Source: Clostridia bacterium (GTDB lineage Bacteria > Bacillota > Clostridia > Oscillospirales > CAG-272). From it: a stretch of DNA of 64,000 nucleotides. The DNA is taken from positions 44,656 to 108,655 of the forward strand of contig JAFQDF010000005.1 in the NCBI GenBank assembly GCA_017416185.1, read 5' to 3'. Under the pieces are notes generated by a model that was given only the letters and a program-made list of their open reading frames with translations, was not told the DNA's origin and did not search any database. Every line of letters starts with the position of its first letter. Position 1 is the stretch's first letter. Made by a program: the position numbers and the translations under genes. Of the stretch, positions 55,297 to 63,974 are shown in pieces.

Positions 55297-55325
55297 ATTA
55301 TAGCAGGATTTTAATATTTTTTCAA
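55297..55325 (-). promoter_or_regulatory. Promoter of the 12-TM LuxR gene
   Basis: Minus-strand TTGAAA (55320-55325), 17 bp, TATAAT (55297-55302) with an extended -10 (TGC). Confidence 0.7.
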
Positions 55326-55339
55326 TATTTAAACCAATA

Positions 55340-55366
55340 ACTACCTTAAATGGTAGTTATACTACC
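55340..55366. promoter_or_regulatory. Perfect dyad GGTAGT-TAT-ACTACC plus a third half-site
   Basis: A perfect 15-bp palindrome at 55352-55366, with one more ACTACC at 55340-55345 forming a second overlapping dyad. It ends just before the ribosome site of the small LuxR gene. Confidence 0.65.
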
Positions 55367-55382
55367 AACAGGAGGGATGCAG

Positions 55383-55652
55383 GTGAATAGCAACGAAATG
55401 AATTATTTTGATTATCTGAAGCTTGCAAAACAAAAGTACAAAATAATATTGGAAAAGCATCCCGAGATAGAGGGATTGTCCCCGAGGGAGTTAGAGGTCT
55501 TTGAGTATCTTCTGTCAGACAAGAGTCTGCAGCAGATAGCAGACGAGCTTTTTATCACCTATTCTTCGGTGCATTTTCATTGCAAGAACATTTACCGAAA
55601 GTTAGGTATATCAAACAGAAAGCAAATTTTAATTAAATATAAGGATCTGTAA
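55383..55652 (+). CDS. Small LuxR-type regulator
   Basis: An 89-residue protein, little more than a LuxR/NarL DNA-binding domain: LSPRELEVFEYLLSDKSLQQ near residues 29-48, FITYSSVHFHCKNIYRKLG near 54-72 and a terminal dimer helix. GTG 55383 is the preferred start, six bases after GGAGGG; a longer frame from 55350 would begin inside the operator, and ATG 55377 is too near the ribosome site. It heads a five-gene plus-strand operon and is divergent from the 12-TM regulator. With the dyad in its leader it is probably autoregulated. Confidence 0.85.
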   Translation: MNSNEMNYFDYLKLAKQKYKIILEKHPEIEGLSPRELEVFEYLLSDKSLQQIADELFITYSSVHFHCKNIYRKLGISNRKQILIKYKDL

Positions 55653-55666
55653 AGGAGGTCAGAAAA

Positions 55667-56515
55667 ATGGGATTTTTAGAAAGAGCTATACGCAAAGGCG
55701 TAGCAAAGGGCGTAGGTCAAGCCGTAGGCAACGCCTTAAGCAAGGCGGTGGAACCCAAGGTAACCGAGCTTACCAACAAGGCGGCAAACGCTATCGACGA
55801 AACTACGCGTGAGTACACCGGCAACACCGCAGACACCGCAGGACTCAAAGGAGCGTTCTCCAACCTTGAGCGTGCCGTAGGCGGATACGCCACCGAAATG
55901 AGTAAGAATATGAAGCTCTGTCCCAAATGCGGCAAGCCTGCCTCCTCGGACAAAAAATTCTGTCCCGAATGCGGCGAGCCCCTGCCTGAGACCACCTTGG
56001 CGCAAAGTTCGGTATGCACTCAATGCGGCAGACAGAATAATATCGGTACTAAATTTTGCTCGGAGTGCGGAGCCAAGCTCCCCATAGCGATACAGGAGGA
56101 GGAGGCAAAACAGAGACGGAATGCCGAGGTGATGGCAGAGTGGGATGCTCTGCTTGCCGTATACCCCCGATGGAGCTGCGGCGGTGAGATATCCATTGAG
56201 GACTACGGCTCTGACGGAGTCAGCTTCAGTGCTTGTTTTGATGGCGACGAAGCGGCGGCTCACCGTGCGGTGGACGAATACAGACAGATTTTACAGCAAA
56301 ACGGCTTTCGTCCCGCAGGACAGTACCCCTCGGTACGGCAGCTGTTCAAGCGTATAGACGGCATTGTTTATAACGTAGATACCGAGCATTGCTTTGAAGG
56401 TGATCCCGATCGTGCTTGCATAGGCTTCTGCAAGCGTGAGCCATACGGCGGTTTTGACTACGTCAAGCCCGAGCCGAAAAAGAAGATGGGGTTCAAGGAC
56501 CTGTTAGGTCTTTAA
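55667..56515 (+). CDS. Double zinc-ribbon cytoplasmic protein
   Basis: A 282-residue protein of unknown function. An Ala/Thr/Lys-rich helical N-terminus (1-80) is followed by two zinc ribbons: CPKCGKPASSDKKFCPECG near 84-102 and CTQCGRQNNIGTKFCSECG near 114-132. The C-terminal domain (about 150-265) is alpha/beta, with no clear match, and ends in a Lys/Pro tail. It has no signal or membrane segment, so it is an intracellular member of an operon that otherwise makes envelope proteins. It starts 14 bp after the LuxR gene with AAAGGAGGTC, and its stop overlaps the region before the SLH gene. Confidence 0.8.
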   Translation: MGFLERAIRKGVAKGVGQAVGNALSKAVEPKVTELTNKAANAIDETTREYTGNTADTAGLKGAFSNLERAVGGYATEMSKNMKLCPKCGKPASSDKKFCPECGEPLPETTLAQSSVCTQCGRQNNIGTKFCSECGAKLPIAIQEEEAKQRRNAEVMAEWDALLAVYPRWSCGGEISIEDYGSDGVSFSACFDGDEAAAHRAVDEYRQILQQNGFRPAGQYPSVRQLFKRIDGIVYNVDTEHCFEGDPDRACIGFCKREPYGGFDYVKPEPKKKMGFKDLLGL

Positions 56516-56532
56516 TGAAAGGAGATACTACA

Positions 56533-58173
56533 ATGAAAAAAACAGCTATTGTTTTGTTTTCTCTGCTCATAGTATTATACGTATTCACGGTGACGGCGTT
56601 TGCAGAGGAAAATGACTTATCCGCATTTGAGCTGCCCACTCCCGTGGCACCCAACTACTTCGTCTTTACCGACGGAGATGAGACCGAGTGTCAACACGAT
56701 GACCTGAGAATGTATGCGGTGATTGACCGCGACGTATTGGAGCTTACTGCAGAATACTACGATGACAGCGAAGCGTTCTATGAAAAATACAACCTTTGGT
56801 CATTTGATCTGAGGGTACAGTACGACGTATCCCTTGACGGTGAGGACAACTGGCAGTACACCGAGGAATGGGACGAAACTACCTGGATCGGAGGATATGC
56901 CGACGGCTATCAGACTATCGGTGTAAGCAACGAAATGGTAGAGGACTTCGAGTTTTTCTGGTTGACCTATCACGAGGGGCAAGGTGAGGATACCTTTGTT
57001 CCCTTACAGCCTGCTATCACCACCTATGTGTATCACCACGAGGATTGGGATGAAAACATCTATTCCTTTGATACCGGAAACCACAGCCTCTATATCCGCT
57101 GCCGTTACTATATGGAATGGGAACCGGTGGTAATGTACGACGGATACGAGGGTCCCGGTGAAATGCAGAGAAAGCTCTCGGATTGGTCAGAGTCTGCCGT
57201 ATTCGGAAAGAACACAACACAGATAGTTCCCGCAGAGCCTACAGGCTACGAAGCGCCCTCTATCTCAGAGCTTCTTATTGAGCAGGAGGAGGACGGCGAC
57301 TACTATAACATCACCTTCGTTCAGTCAACTCCCGACTCTGTATGGGATGCTTATCTCTACTATGAAATGAATGATTACTTTGAGCCCCTTTACCTTGAAT
57401 CGCAGGTAAGTGTAAACGGCGGAGATTGGATATCAGGCTACGTTGCCAACGCAAGCTGGGCGACCCGCGACGGTAAGAGAGTCCTTGTGTTTGACGGATA
57501 CGAAAGCCTTACTCCCGATACAAACGTAAAGCTCCGTGTTCGTTTTACAGGCCCTGCAGGCATCTCCCCCTGGTCAAATATTCTTGAAGCAAACGCAGGC
57601 GCGCTTACCTTCAGTGACGTTAAGCCTCATCATTGGTTTGCAGAATCGGTTCAGTACTGCGTTGATATGGGCTACGTTTCGGGTATGACACCCACCAGCT
57701 TCCAGCCTAACGGCAATCTGACAAGAGCACAGTTTATCACCATACTTTCAAAGGTACACGGCGTTGATCTTGACGAGTACAAAAATTCAAGCTCAGGCTT
57801 TGAGGACGTAAAGCCCTCCCATTGGTACAACGCGGCTGTCTGCTGGGCGGTGGAAAACAAGATCACAAGCGGTCTTTCTAACACCAAATTCGGCCCCAAC
57901 CAGGACGTTACCCGAGCACAGCTTGCCCGCTTCTTCTACACCTATTCCGAAATGATCGGTGTATCTCTTGAGGGCAAAGCTGATCTTTCGGCTTATCCCG
58001 ACGAGAAAAAGGTTCCGGCCTGGGCAAGAGACTGTGTGGAATGGGCGGTTGATGCAAAGCTTATCTCGGGCGTGAAGAGAGGCGATAAGGACTATCTCGA
58101 TCCCCAGGGTACAGCAACAAGAGCACAGGCGACCGTAATGTTCAAAGCTTTTGACGAGTTCAGAAGCAAATAA
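56533..58173 (+). CDS. SLH-domain surface protein
   Basis: A 546-residue exported protein. Signal peptide (about 1-25, ending VTAFAEE), two acidic and aromatic-rich beta domains (about 30-350; the second ends in a fibronectin-like TNVKLRVRFTGP), then three SLH repeats: SDVKPHHWFAESVQYCVDMG, EDVKPSHWYNAAVCWAVENK and KKVPAWARDCVEWAVDAKLI. SLH repeats bind pyruvylated cell-wall polymers. ATG 56533 follows GGAGATACTACA; the extra six residues upstream would include the ribosome site. It lies between the zinc-ribbon and lipoprotein genes. Ligand unknown. Confidence 0.87.
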   Translation: MKKTAIVLFSLLIVLYVFTVTAFAEENDLSAFELPTPVAPNYFVFTDGDETECQHDDLRMYAVIDRDVLELTAEYYDDSEAFYEKYNLWSFDLRVQYDVSLDGEDNWQYTEEWDETTWIGGYADGYQTIGVSNEMVEDFEFFWLTYHEGQGEDTFVPLQPAITTYVYHHEDWDENIYSFDTGNHSLYIRCRYYMEWEPVVMYDGYEGPGEMQRKLSDWSESAVFGKNTTQIVPAEPTGYEAPSISELLIEQEEDGDYYNITFVQSTPDSVWDAYLYYEMNDYFEPLYLESQVSVNGGDWISGYVANASWATRDGKRVLVFDGYESLTPDTNVKLRVRFTGPAGISPWSNILEANAGALTFSDVKPHHWFAESVQYCVDMGYVSGMTPTSFQPNGNLTRAQFITILSKVHGVDLDEYKNSSSGFEDVKPSHWYNAAVCWAVENKITSGLSNTKFGPNQDVTRAQLARFFYTYSEMIGVSLEGKADLSAYPDEKKVPAWARDCVEWAVDAKLISGVKRGDKDYLDPQGTATRAQATVMFKAFDEFRSK

Positions 58174-58196
58174 TTTTAAGACCAAAGGAGGTCAAT

Positions 58197-59264
58197 ATGA
58201 AAAAAATTATATGTATAACCGTCACACTTTTAATGCTTCTCCCTACGTTATGCTCCTGCGTTGACCCCGAGGTCAAGGATGCGTTAAACGATCTTAAGGA
58301 AGTGGGAGAGCTTATCGACGACGTTCAGGACTACAACGAAAACGCCGAAAACAACGAGCAGGAGGATCTGCCCTACGACGACGCCTGGTGGACCAAGCCC
58401 TTCCATCTTAAGTTTGCTGACAAATCGCTTATCGGCGACAGCGAGGACGGATACGACGAGATAGAGGTACTCTACGACGGCGAAGAGGTATATCTCAAGG
58501 ATGCGTATAACATTTACTACGTAAAGGAAAGAGGGGACGTAACGAGAACCTACTCTATCTATCGCGATACCGTGACCTACACAGACAGTGAATACGAAGA
58601 GGAAACGGTAGCATACGAGCTTGAGAACAATATGGCTCATATCCCCTCTGTAATCGCATACATAAAGTCCGTCCTCTACGTTGACAGAGAAGCGTGGGAG
58701 AAGATCGGCTCCGAGGAGAAAGAGGGCTACGACTGCGATATTTATACCGAGGTTACGCCCGTATTACAGAAGAACAAGCTCTGGATAGACAAGGAGACCG
58801 GTATTCTGGTATGGCGCGAGGACGAGCCCATCAGTCTTCTCGAGGGAGAGGAGATCTCCGAGATATACGGAGTTCAGTATAAGCTCATAAGCTTTGAAGA
58901 CAAGAACGTACCCAAGGTAAGTGATATCTTTGACCTCAACGATTACGGCGGAGACCCCGACGATGCAAAGGAAAAGGGCATAGCCGAGGCAAAGGCATAC
59001 TTCCCTGCTCCCCCCGTTGAGATGATCAAGGAAAACTACAGCGTTTATTCAAAGACTTATACAGCCGAGTTTAACTGGACCATCGATCAGATGAAGGCTT
59101 ACATAGAGACCCTTCGCGGTGCAGGCTTTGATCTTGACGAAATGGAATACGACTTCGGCTCTATCTACACCTTCGTTGCGTCCGACGAGGCAGGCTACAA
59201 GATGACCGTGAACTGGCGTGAGGGTGACAAGGGCGACTTGACCTTTAACGCACCTGCAGAGTAA
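58197..59264 (+). CDS. Putative lipoprotein
   Basis: A 355-residue protein with an N-terminal signal ending in LLPTLCSC, a lipobox with the modified Cys near residue 21. The mature part is very acidic, with a possible beta-sandwich (YDGEEVYLKDAYNIYYVKER region), a segment resembling clostridial outer-leaflet proteins of unknown function, and a C-terminal alpha/beta unit (MKAYIETLRGAGFDLDEMEY). Nothing identifies a ligand. AAAGGAGGTCAAT precedes the ATG. Fourth gene of the LuxR-headed operon. Confidence 0.8.
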   Translation: MKKIICITVTLLMLLPTLCSCVDPEVKDALNDLKEVGELIDDVQDYNENAENNEQEDLPYDDAWWTKPFHLKFADKSLIGDSEDGYDEIEVLYDGEEVYLKDAYNIYYVKERGDVTRTYSIYRDTVTYTDSEYEEETVAYELENNMAHIPSVIAYIKSVLYVDREAWEKIGSEEKEGYDCDIYTEVTPVLQKNKLWIDKETGILVWREDEPISLLEGEEISEIYGVQYKLISFEDKNVPKVSDIFDLNDYGGDPDDAKEKGIAEAKAYFPAPPVEMIKENYSVYSKTYTAEFNWTIDQMKAYIETLRGAGFDLDEMEYDFGSIYTFVASDEAGYKMTVNWREGDKGDLTFNAPAE

Positions 59265-59290
59265 CATAAATCATAAAGGAGGACACAAAA

Positions 59291-59746
59291 ATGAATAACG
59301 AAAACCCCAACAACTTTAAGGACAAGGTAAAGAATCTCAACAATACCGCTGATACGACCTCCGAGTTTGATCCCAAGGACGTGAGCGACAACAAGGGAAT
59401 TTCGGTTTTATCCTACTTAGGTCCCTTGGTATTCATCCCTATGTTTGCCAAAAAGGATTCAAAATACGCAAGATTTCACGTAAATCAGGGACTTATACTG
59501 TTTATAGTTTACGTCGGATATACGGTATTACAGAATATACTTTTATCGATACTCCGTTCAATATTCCCGTGGAAATGGGACTACGGTTATCTTGGAGGCA
59601 GAGGCTTTATATTCGATGCTCTAAGCACCATACTCAGTCTCGTATGGATACCCATCGCCATCATAGCTATAATCGGTATCGTAAACGCCGCCTCCGGTAA
59701 GGCAAAGGAGCTTCCCCTGATAGGTAAGTTTAAGCTTTTGAAGTAA
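59291..59746 (+). CDS. DUF4870/Tic20-like membrane protein
   Basis: A 151-residue protein with a charged N-terminus (1-35) and three to four membrane helices. The strings SYLGPLVFIPMF and KYARFHVNQGLILFIVYVG are typical of DUF4870/Tic20-like small membrane proteins, whose role is unknown. AAAGGAGGACACAAAA precedes ATG. It is the last gene of the LuxR-headed operon and is followed by a strong terminator. Confidence 0.8.
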   Translation: MNNENPNNFKDKVKNLNNTADTTSEFDPKDVSDNKGISVLSYLGPLVFIPMFAKKDSKYARFHVNQGLILFIVYVGYTVLQNILLSILRSIFPWKWDYGYLGGRGFIFDALSTILSLVWIPIAIIAIIGIVNAASGKAKELPLIGKFKLLK

Positions 59747-59756
59747 AGATCACAAT

Positions 59757-59790
59757 GAAAGAAAAAACGCCCTCGGGCGTTTTTTCTTTC
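59757..59790. terminator. Bidirectional terminator between convergent operons
   Basis: A 15-bp stem GAAAGAAAAAACGCC with loop CTCG, T-runs on both strands. Confidence 0.85.
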
Positions 59791-59796
59791 GTTGAT

Positions 59797-61662
59797 TTAC
59801 TCAACTACAACTGTATAGTAGTTATAACTTTCATCACTATATTGCACGCAGAAGGTATATGTGCCTGCTGTGGGAAGTGTGACCTTAATATAACCGTTTT
59901 CATCTATAGCAGAAGCCTTGAGTGCCTGGGAGCCGGGGGCTTTCTTTATTTCAGAGGACGTACTCCACTCGCCCTTGGCATAACGGATGTTATAAAGTCC
60001 GTCAAGGTCTCCGAAGGTTACGGTGTTACCCTCTTGTACCATAGTAGGCACCTTTTGAACTACCTCATAAGTATAGATATCGGTGTAGCCGTCGTTGTAC
60101 TGAACTGCAACGGTAACGGTACCGTTCTTTCTGTACTGTACCATATAGCTGTCGGCACCGAGAATATCGTGCTTTGCGGTAAAGGCTCTTGCCCCCTCTG
60201 CCCTCTTGATAGCGGATACCGTAGTATAAGTACCGTATGCGGTACGGATGACCTTTACGTTTTCAAGATTACTTACTGTAAGCTGTAATCCGTCTGCTGC
60301 GTAAACAGGCTCTGTTACGGTTATCTGCTGATAGAGGAAGGTCTGTGTACCGTCGTTATATCTTACAAGAACTGTGTAGTATCCACCCTCCCTGAGTGTA
60401 TATGTATATTCTGCCGCGCTGTTAAGCTTTGCGGGGGTAAGACGGACAACAGCATTTGCCTTAACGTCGCCGTAGGTATCATAGTCACCGAGAGCAATAA
60501 ATACGTCCTTGACATCCGACATACCGCTTATAGTGATATTGGGACCGTCTGCCGAAACGCAAAGTTCAGGCTCGGGAGTACCGAAAGCAGGAATGATCTC
60601 TGTTTCTACTGCACCGCAGTTACGGCGGCAGGTACGCTGCTGCTCACCGTCCTCTGTTTCGGTGGCTTCCTTTGTAACAGTCCAGTCGGTCCATGCGTGA
60701 CTGCCGATTGCAGGATAAGGCTCGGTATAGCTGTCCCCACATTCACAGGTATAGGTTATCTCACCCTCGGTCACGCACCCGGGCAACGTAGTCATTTTAC
60801 GGGTATAGCTATGCTCGTGGGCAGCAACAAGCTCATAGGCTACAGAATACTTTTCGCAGTAGGTCTGGGCATAAGAGCCCTCATAACAGCCTACGGTAAG
60901 CTTGGGACAGTTTGAAAATATATCCGTTTCCATAGAATAAACACTCTCGGGTACGGTAATTGAGGTAAGTGATTTACAGTAAGCAAAAGCAGAGCTGCGG
61001 ATACTCAAAAGAGTAGTCGGCAGATTGATACTGGTAAGGCTCTCACAAACCTCAAAGGCACCAAGACCGATCTTGGTTATACCCTCGTGGAGGGTTACCT
61101 TTTCGATTGCGGTACATCCGCTGAAGATATAGCCCTCAACCTCTGTACAGGAGTCGGGATAGTCGATCTCCTTAAGAGCGGTACACTGGGCAAATGCCAT
61201 ATTACGTATACGGCTGACAGAGTCGGGTATATATACGCTCTCAAGCTTGGGGTTATACGCAATAGCGATAAGACCGATAGTTTCAAGCCCCTCGGGGAGA
61301 GTAAGGGTAACAAGAGAATCGCACTCTCTTATAGCCTCGTCTCCTATATAGGTAAGACCGCTTGAGGGAAAATCGATATCTGTCAAAGCACTGCACTGGT
61401 AAAAGGCATAATTACCTACGGTGGTAACGCCGTCGGCGATAACTACCTTCTTGATGGAAGCACGGCTGTCATACCAGGGTGCCTTTTCAAAATAGCTGTA
61501 ATTGTTCATAGCACCGCTGCCGGAAATTGTCAGAGTGCTGCCCGAAAGAGTCCAGTTAAGGGATGCTCCGCAGCTGCCCGAGGTGGCCGCATTAAGGCTG
61601 AAAGCCGACATAAGGGGCAGAAGCATCATAACTGCAAGAATTAAGGATAATAGTTTTTTCAT
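59797..61662 (-). CDS. Short BspA-type LRR protein with three-unit C-terminal module
   Basis: A 621-residue exported protein. Signal peptide (about 1-25), BspA/LRR_5 repeats (about 35-245), two Cys-pair repeats (HEHSYTRKMTTLPGCV, then ATETEDGEQQRTCRRNCGA) and a C-terminal module of three units (59800-60570) ending in YNYYTVVVE. The C-terminal half is almost the same as that of the GH18 protein encoded just upstream, although the N-terminal halves are unrelated. ATG 61662 follows AAGGTGTTTGTT; an in-frame GTG lies nine bases upstream. It starts 21 bp after the GH18 gene and is co-transcribed with it. Confidence 0.87.
   Translation of the reverse strand: MKKLLSLILAVMMLLPLMSAFSLNAATSGSCGASLNWTLSGSTLTISGSGAMNNYSYFEKAPWYDSRASIKKVVIADGVTTVGNYAFYQCSALTDIDFPSSGLTYIGDEAIRECDSLVTLTLPEGLETIGLIAIAYNPKLESVYIPDSVSRIRNMAFAQCTALKEIDYPDSCTEVEGYIFSGCTAIEKVTLHEGITKIGLGAFEVCESLTSINLPTTLLSIRSSAFAYCKSLTSITVPESVYSMETDIFSNCPKLTVGCYEGSYAQTYCEKYSVAYELVAAHEHSYTRKMTTLPGCVTEGEITYTCECGDSYTEPYPAIGSHAWTDWTVTKEATETEDGEQQRTCRRNCGAVETEIIPAFGTPEPELCVSADGPNITISGMSDVKDVFIALGDYDTYGDVKANAVVRLTPAKLNSAAEYTYTLREGGYYTVLVRYNDGTQTFLYQQITVTEPVYAADGLQLTVSNLENVKVIRTAYGTYTTVSAIKRAEGARAFTAKHDILGADSYMVQYRKNGTVTVAVQYNDGYTDIYTYEVVQKVPTMVQEGNTVTFGDLDGLYNIRYAKGEWSTSSEIKKAPGSQALKASAIDENGYIKVTLPTAGTYTFCVQYSDESYNYYTVVVE
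59800..60820 (-). repeat. One-kb direct repeat, copy in the LRR gene
   Basis: This segment and 61687-62712 are long near-identical direct repeats at DNA level by eye, coding for the Cys-pair repeats and the three-unit module of two adjacent genes. Ends are approximate. Confidence 0.7.
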
Positions 61663-61683
61663 AACAAACACCTTCTTTATTGT

Positions 61684-63888
61684 TTATTCAACCGTTATAG
61701 TGTAATAATTATAAGATTCGTCACTATACTGCACGCAGAAGGTATACGTGCCTGCTGTGGGAAGTGTAACGGTGATATTGCCGTTTTCATCTATGGCAGA
61801 AGCCTTGAGAGCCTGGGCTCCGGGAGCTTTCTTGATCTCGGAGGACGTACTCCACTCGCCCTTGGCATAACGGATGTTATAAAGTCCGTCAAGATTGCCG
61901 AAGGTAACCTTATTGCCGTTCTGCTCTATTGTAGGAACCTTTTGAACTACCTCGTAGGTATATATATCGGTGTAGCCGTCATTATACTGAACAGCAACGG
62001 TAACGGTACCGTTATTTCTGTACTGTACCATATAGCTGTCAGCGCCCTTGATATCATTCTTTGCGGTAAAGGCTCTTGCACCTTCTGCCTTTTTGATAGC
62101 AGATACAGTTTTATGCTCACCGTATGCCGTTCTGATAACCTTGACATCTGCAAGGTTACTTACAGTAAGCTGAAGTCCGTTTGCCGTGTATACGGGCTGG
62201 GTCACGTCTATCTGTTGATAGAGGAATGTCTGTGTGTCGTCGTTATATCTTACAAGAACGGTATAGTAGCCGCCCTCCTTAAGGGTATATGTATATTCGG
62301 CTGCTCCTGCAAGCTTATTGGTGGTAAGCTGAACTACCATATTGTCTTTCACGTCTCTGTAGCTGCTGTAATCACCGAGAGCGATAAACACGTCCTTTAC
62401 GTCAGACATACCGCTTATAGTGATATTAGGACCTTCAGATGATACCGCAAGCTCGGGTTTAGGCTCGGGAACGCCAAGCGCAGGGATAATCTCTGTTTCA
62501 ACCGCACCGCAGTTACGGCGGCAGGTACGCTGCTGCTCACCGTCCTCTGTTTCGGTAGCTTCCTTTGTTATCACCCATTCATTCCACATATGACCGCCTA
62601 TTGCGGGATAAGCCTCCGTGTAGCTGTCACCGCAGGAGCAGGTGTAGGTTACAACACCCTCCTCAACACAGCCGGGGAACTTGGTCATTGTACGTGTATA
62701 GCTATGCTCGTGGACCTCGGGTACAGTTGATGCATCGATCCATTTTCTCATATTATCAAATATTCCTATACCGTCGGTGGTACAGTAGTCAAAAACCATT
62801 ATGCCACGTACACCCGACTTGCCCGCAAGCTCGCACTTGATCTTGGCAGAGCGCTCGTCATCATAGGTAAGGAATATTCCCCTTGATGCATTGTAGAGAT
62901 AAGGTGCCTGTGCGGCTTCATCCCAATACTTTACATAGCCGTTTCTGTTCTCGTAGCTTGATTTAAGTGTGGTATAGTGGATATACGCCTCGTTTGAGTT
63001 CATATCAAGAGTACCGGGCTGATGCAGACCGTTGTTCACGTTAGGAACACCTGTCCAGCGGCGGGCATACATACCCAAGCCTACAACTATCTTTTCATCC
63101 GGAATACCGTAGCTGCGGTAAAGAGCAATATCGCTGTTTACCGTACCTCCGGGGAAAAGTGTATCGTCATAGGGTGCGGTATGGTGATGTGTTGTTCCTG
63201 CCGTGTTTGAACCAACGTACAGGTCGTAGTTCATTATATTGAAATAGTCAACGTGTTGGGAAAGTCCCACCATATCAAACAAACTGAAAGCCCATATACC
63301 TCCGGGAACAGCCATAGAGAGGATGTAGTCCTTACCGTTGGTCTTGCCCAGAGCATCAAGCTTTGCTCTCATCTGCTGCATAAAGTAAACGAAATTACGT
63401 CTGGTATTGCTGCCGCCCTGAGGAAACTCGTAGTCAATATCAAGTCCGTCATAGCCGTAGTTCTTGATTATATTGGTCATTTCGGTCGCCAGCTTCTCTG
63501 CATTGTTAGCATTATAGAACCAACTCTCGAAGTCATTAATATTACCGTTAGCAACAGTAAACACAAACTTAACATCGGGGTTCTGCTCTAAAGCCTTGTT
63601 CTTATAGTAGGACATACGGTTGGAGTTGGGGTGATTAACGATAGTACCGCCGGTATAGCTCATACCGTTAGCAACAATAGAAGCGGGATGATAGTTCACA
63701 ACGTCGATGTTGGTAAACTCAAAGGTAGAGTATCCCTGTGTTGCGTTGAAATATGCAACGATAATACCGTTCTTGTCAAAGCTCTGCGCTGTGGGCATAG
63801 CTACCTCTGCCTCTGCTGCTGTAATCGGAAGTGACATAATAAGCATTACCCCCAGTAAGATGATTGAAATGAGATTTTTGATTTTCAT
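61684..63888 (-). CDS. GH18 family glycosidase with three-unit C-terminal module
   Basis: A 734-residue exported enzyme. Signal peptide (about 1-27), then a GH18 TIM barrel (about 38-395) with the catalytic motif DGLDIDYE at 147-154, Glu154 being the acid. Other GH18 marks are FVFTVANGN, YFNIMNYDLYVGSNT and RGIMVFDYCTTDG. GH18 enzymes cut chitin or beta-1,4-GlcNAc bonds, and some act on peptidoglycan or glycoprotein glycans; the substrate here is unknown. Two Cys-pair repeats and a three-unit module (61687-62460) follow. Promoter has perfect TTGACA and TATAAT. First gene of a two-gene operon. Confidence 0.88.
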   Translation of the reverse strand: MKIKNLISIILLGVMLIMSLPITAAEAEVAMPTAQSFDKNGIIVAYFNATQGYSTFEFTNIDVVNYHPASIVANGMSYTGGTIVNHPNSNRMSYYKNKALEQNPDVKFVFTVANGNINDFESWFYNANNAEKLATEMTNIIKNYGYDGLDIDYEFPQGGSNTRRNFVYFMQQMRAKLDALGKTNGKDYILSMAVPGGIWAFSLFDMVGLSQHVDYFNIMNYDLYVGSNTAGTTHHHTAPYDDTLFPGGTVNSDIALYRSYGIPDEKIVVGLGMYARRWTGVPNVNNGLHQPGTLDMNSNEAYIHYTTLKSSYENRNGYVKYWDEAAQAPYLYNASRGIFLTYDDERSAKIKCELAGKSGVRGIMVFDYCTTDGIGIFDNMRKWIDASTVPEVHEHSYTRTMTKFPGCVEEGVVTYTCSCGDSYTEAYPAIGGHMWNEWVITKEATETEDGEQQRTCRRNCGAVETEIIPALGVPEPKPELAVSSEGPNITISGMSDVKDVFIALGDYSSYRDVKDNMVVQLTTNKLAGAAEYTYTLKEGGYYTVLVRYNDDTQTFLYQQIDVTQPVYTANGLQLTVSNLADVKVIRTAYGEHKTVSAIKKAEGARAFTAKNDIKGADSYMVQYRNNGTVTVAVQYNDGYTDIYTYEVVQKVPTIEQNGNKVTFGNLDGLYNIRYAKGEWSTSSEIKKAPGAQALKASAIDENGNITVTLPTAGTYTFCVQYSDESYNYYTITVE
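61687..62712 (-). repeat. One-kb direct repeat, copy in the GH18 gene
   Basis: Partner of 59800-60820, in the same orientation and about 1.9 kb away. Recombination between the two would exchange or delete N-terminal domains. Confidence 0.7.
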
Positions 63889-63917
63889 ATCCTTTTACCT
63901 CGATAGTTGATATGCTA

Positions 63918-63946
63918 ATTATATCAATTTTAGACAAATGTGTCAA
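63918..63946 (-). promoter_or_regulatory. Promoter of the GH18-LRR operon
   Basis: Minus-strand TTGACA (63941-63946), 17 bp, TATAAT (63918-63923), a full consensus match, 30 bp before the ATG. Confidence 0.85.
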
Positions 63947-63974
63947 GGTTAAGGACGGCTTTTTTGGTTATTAT

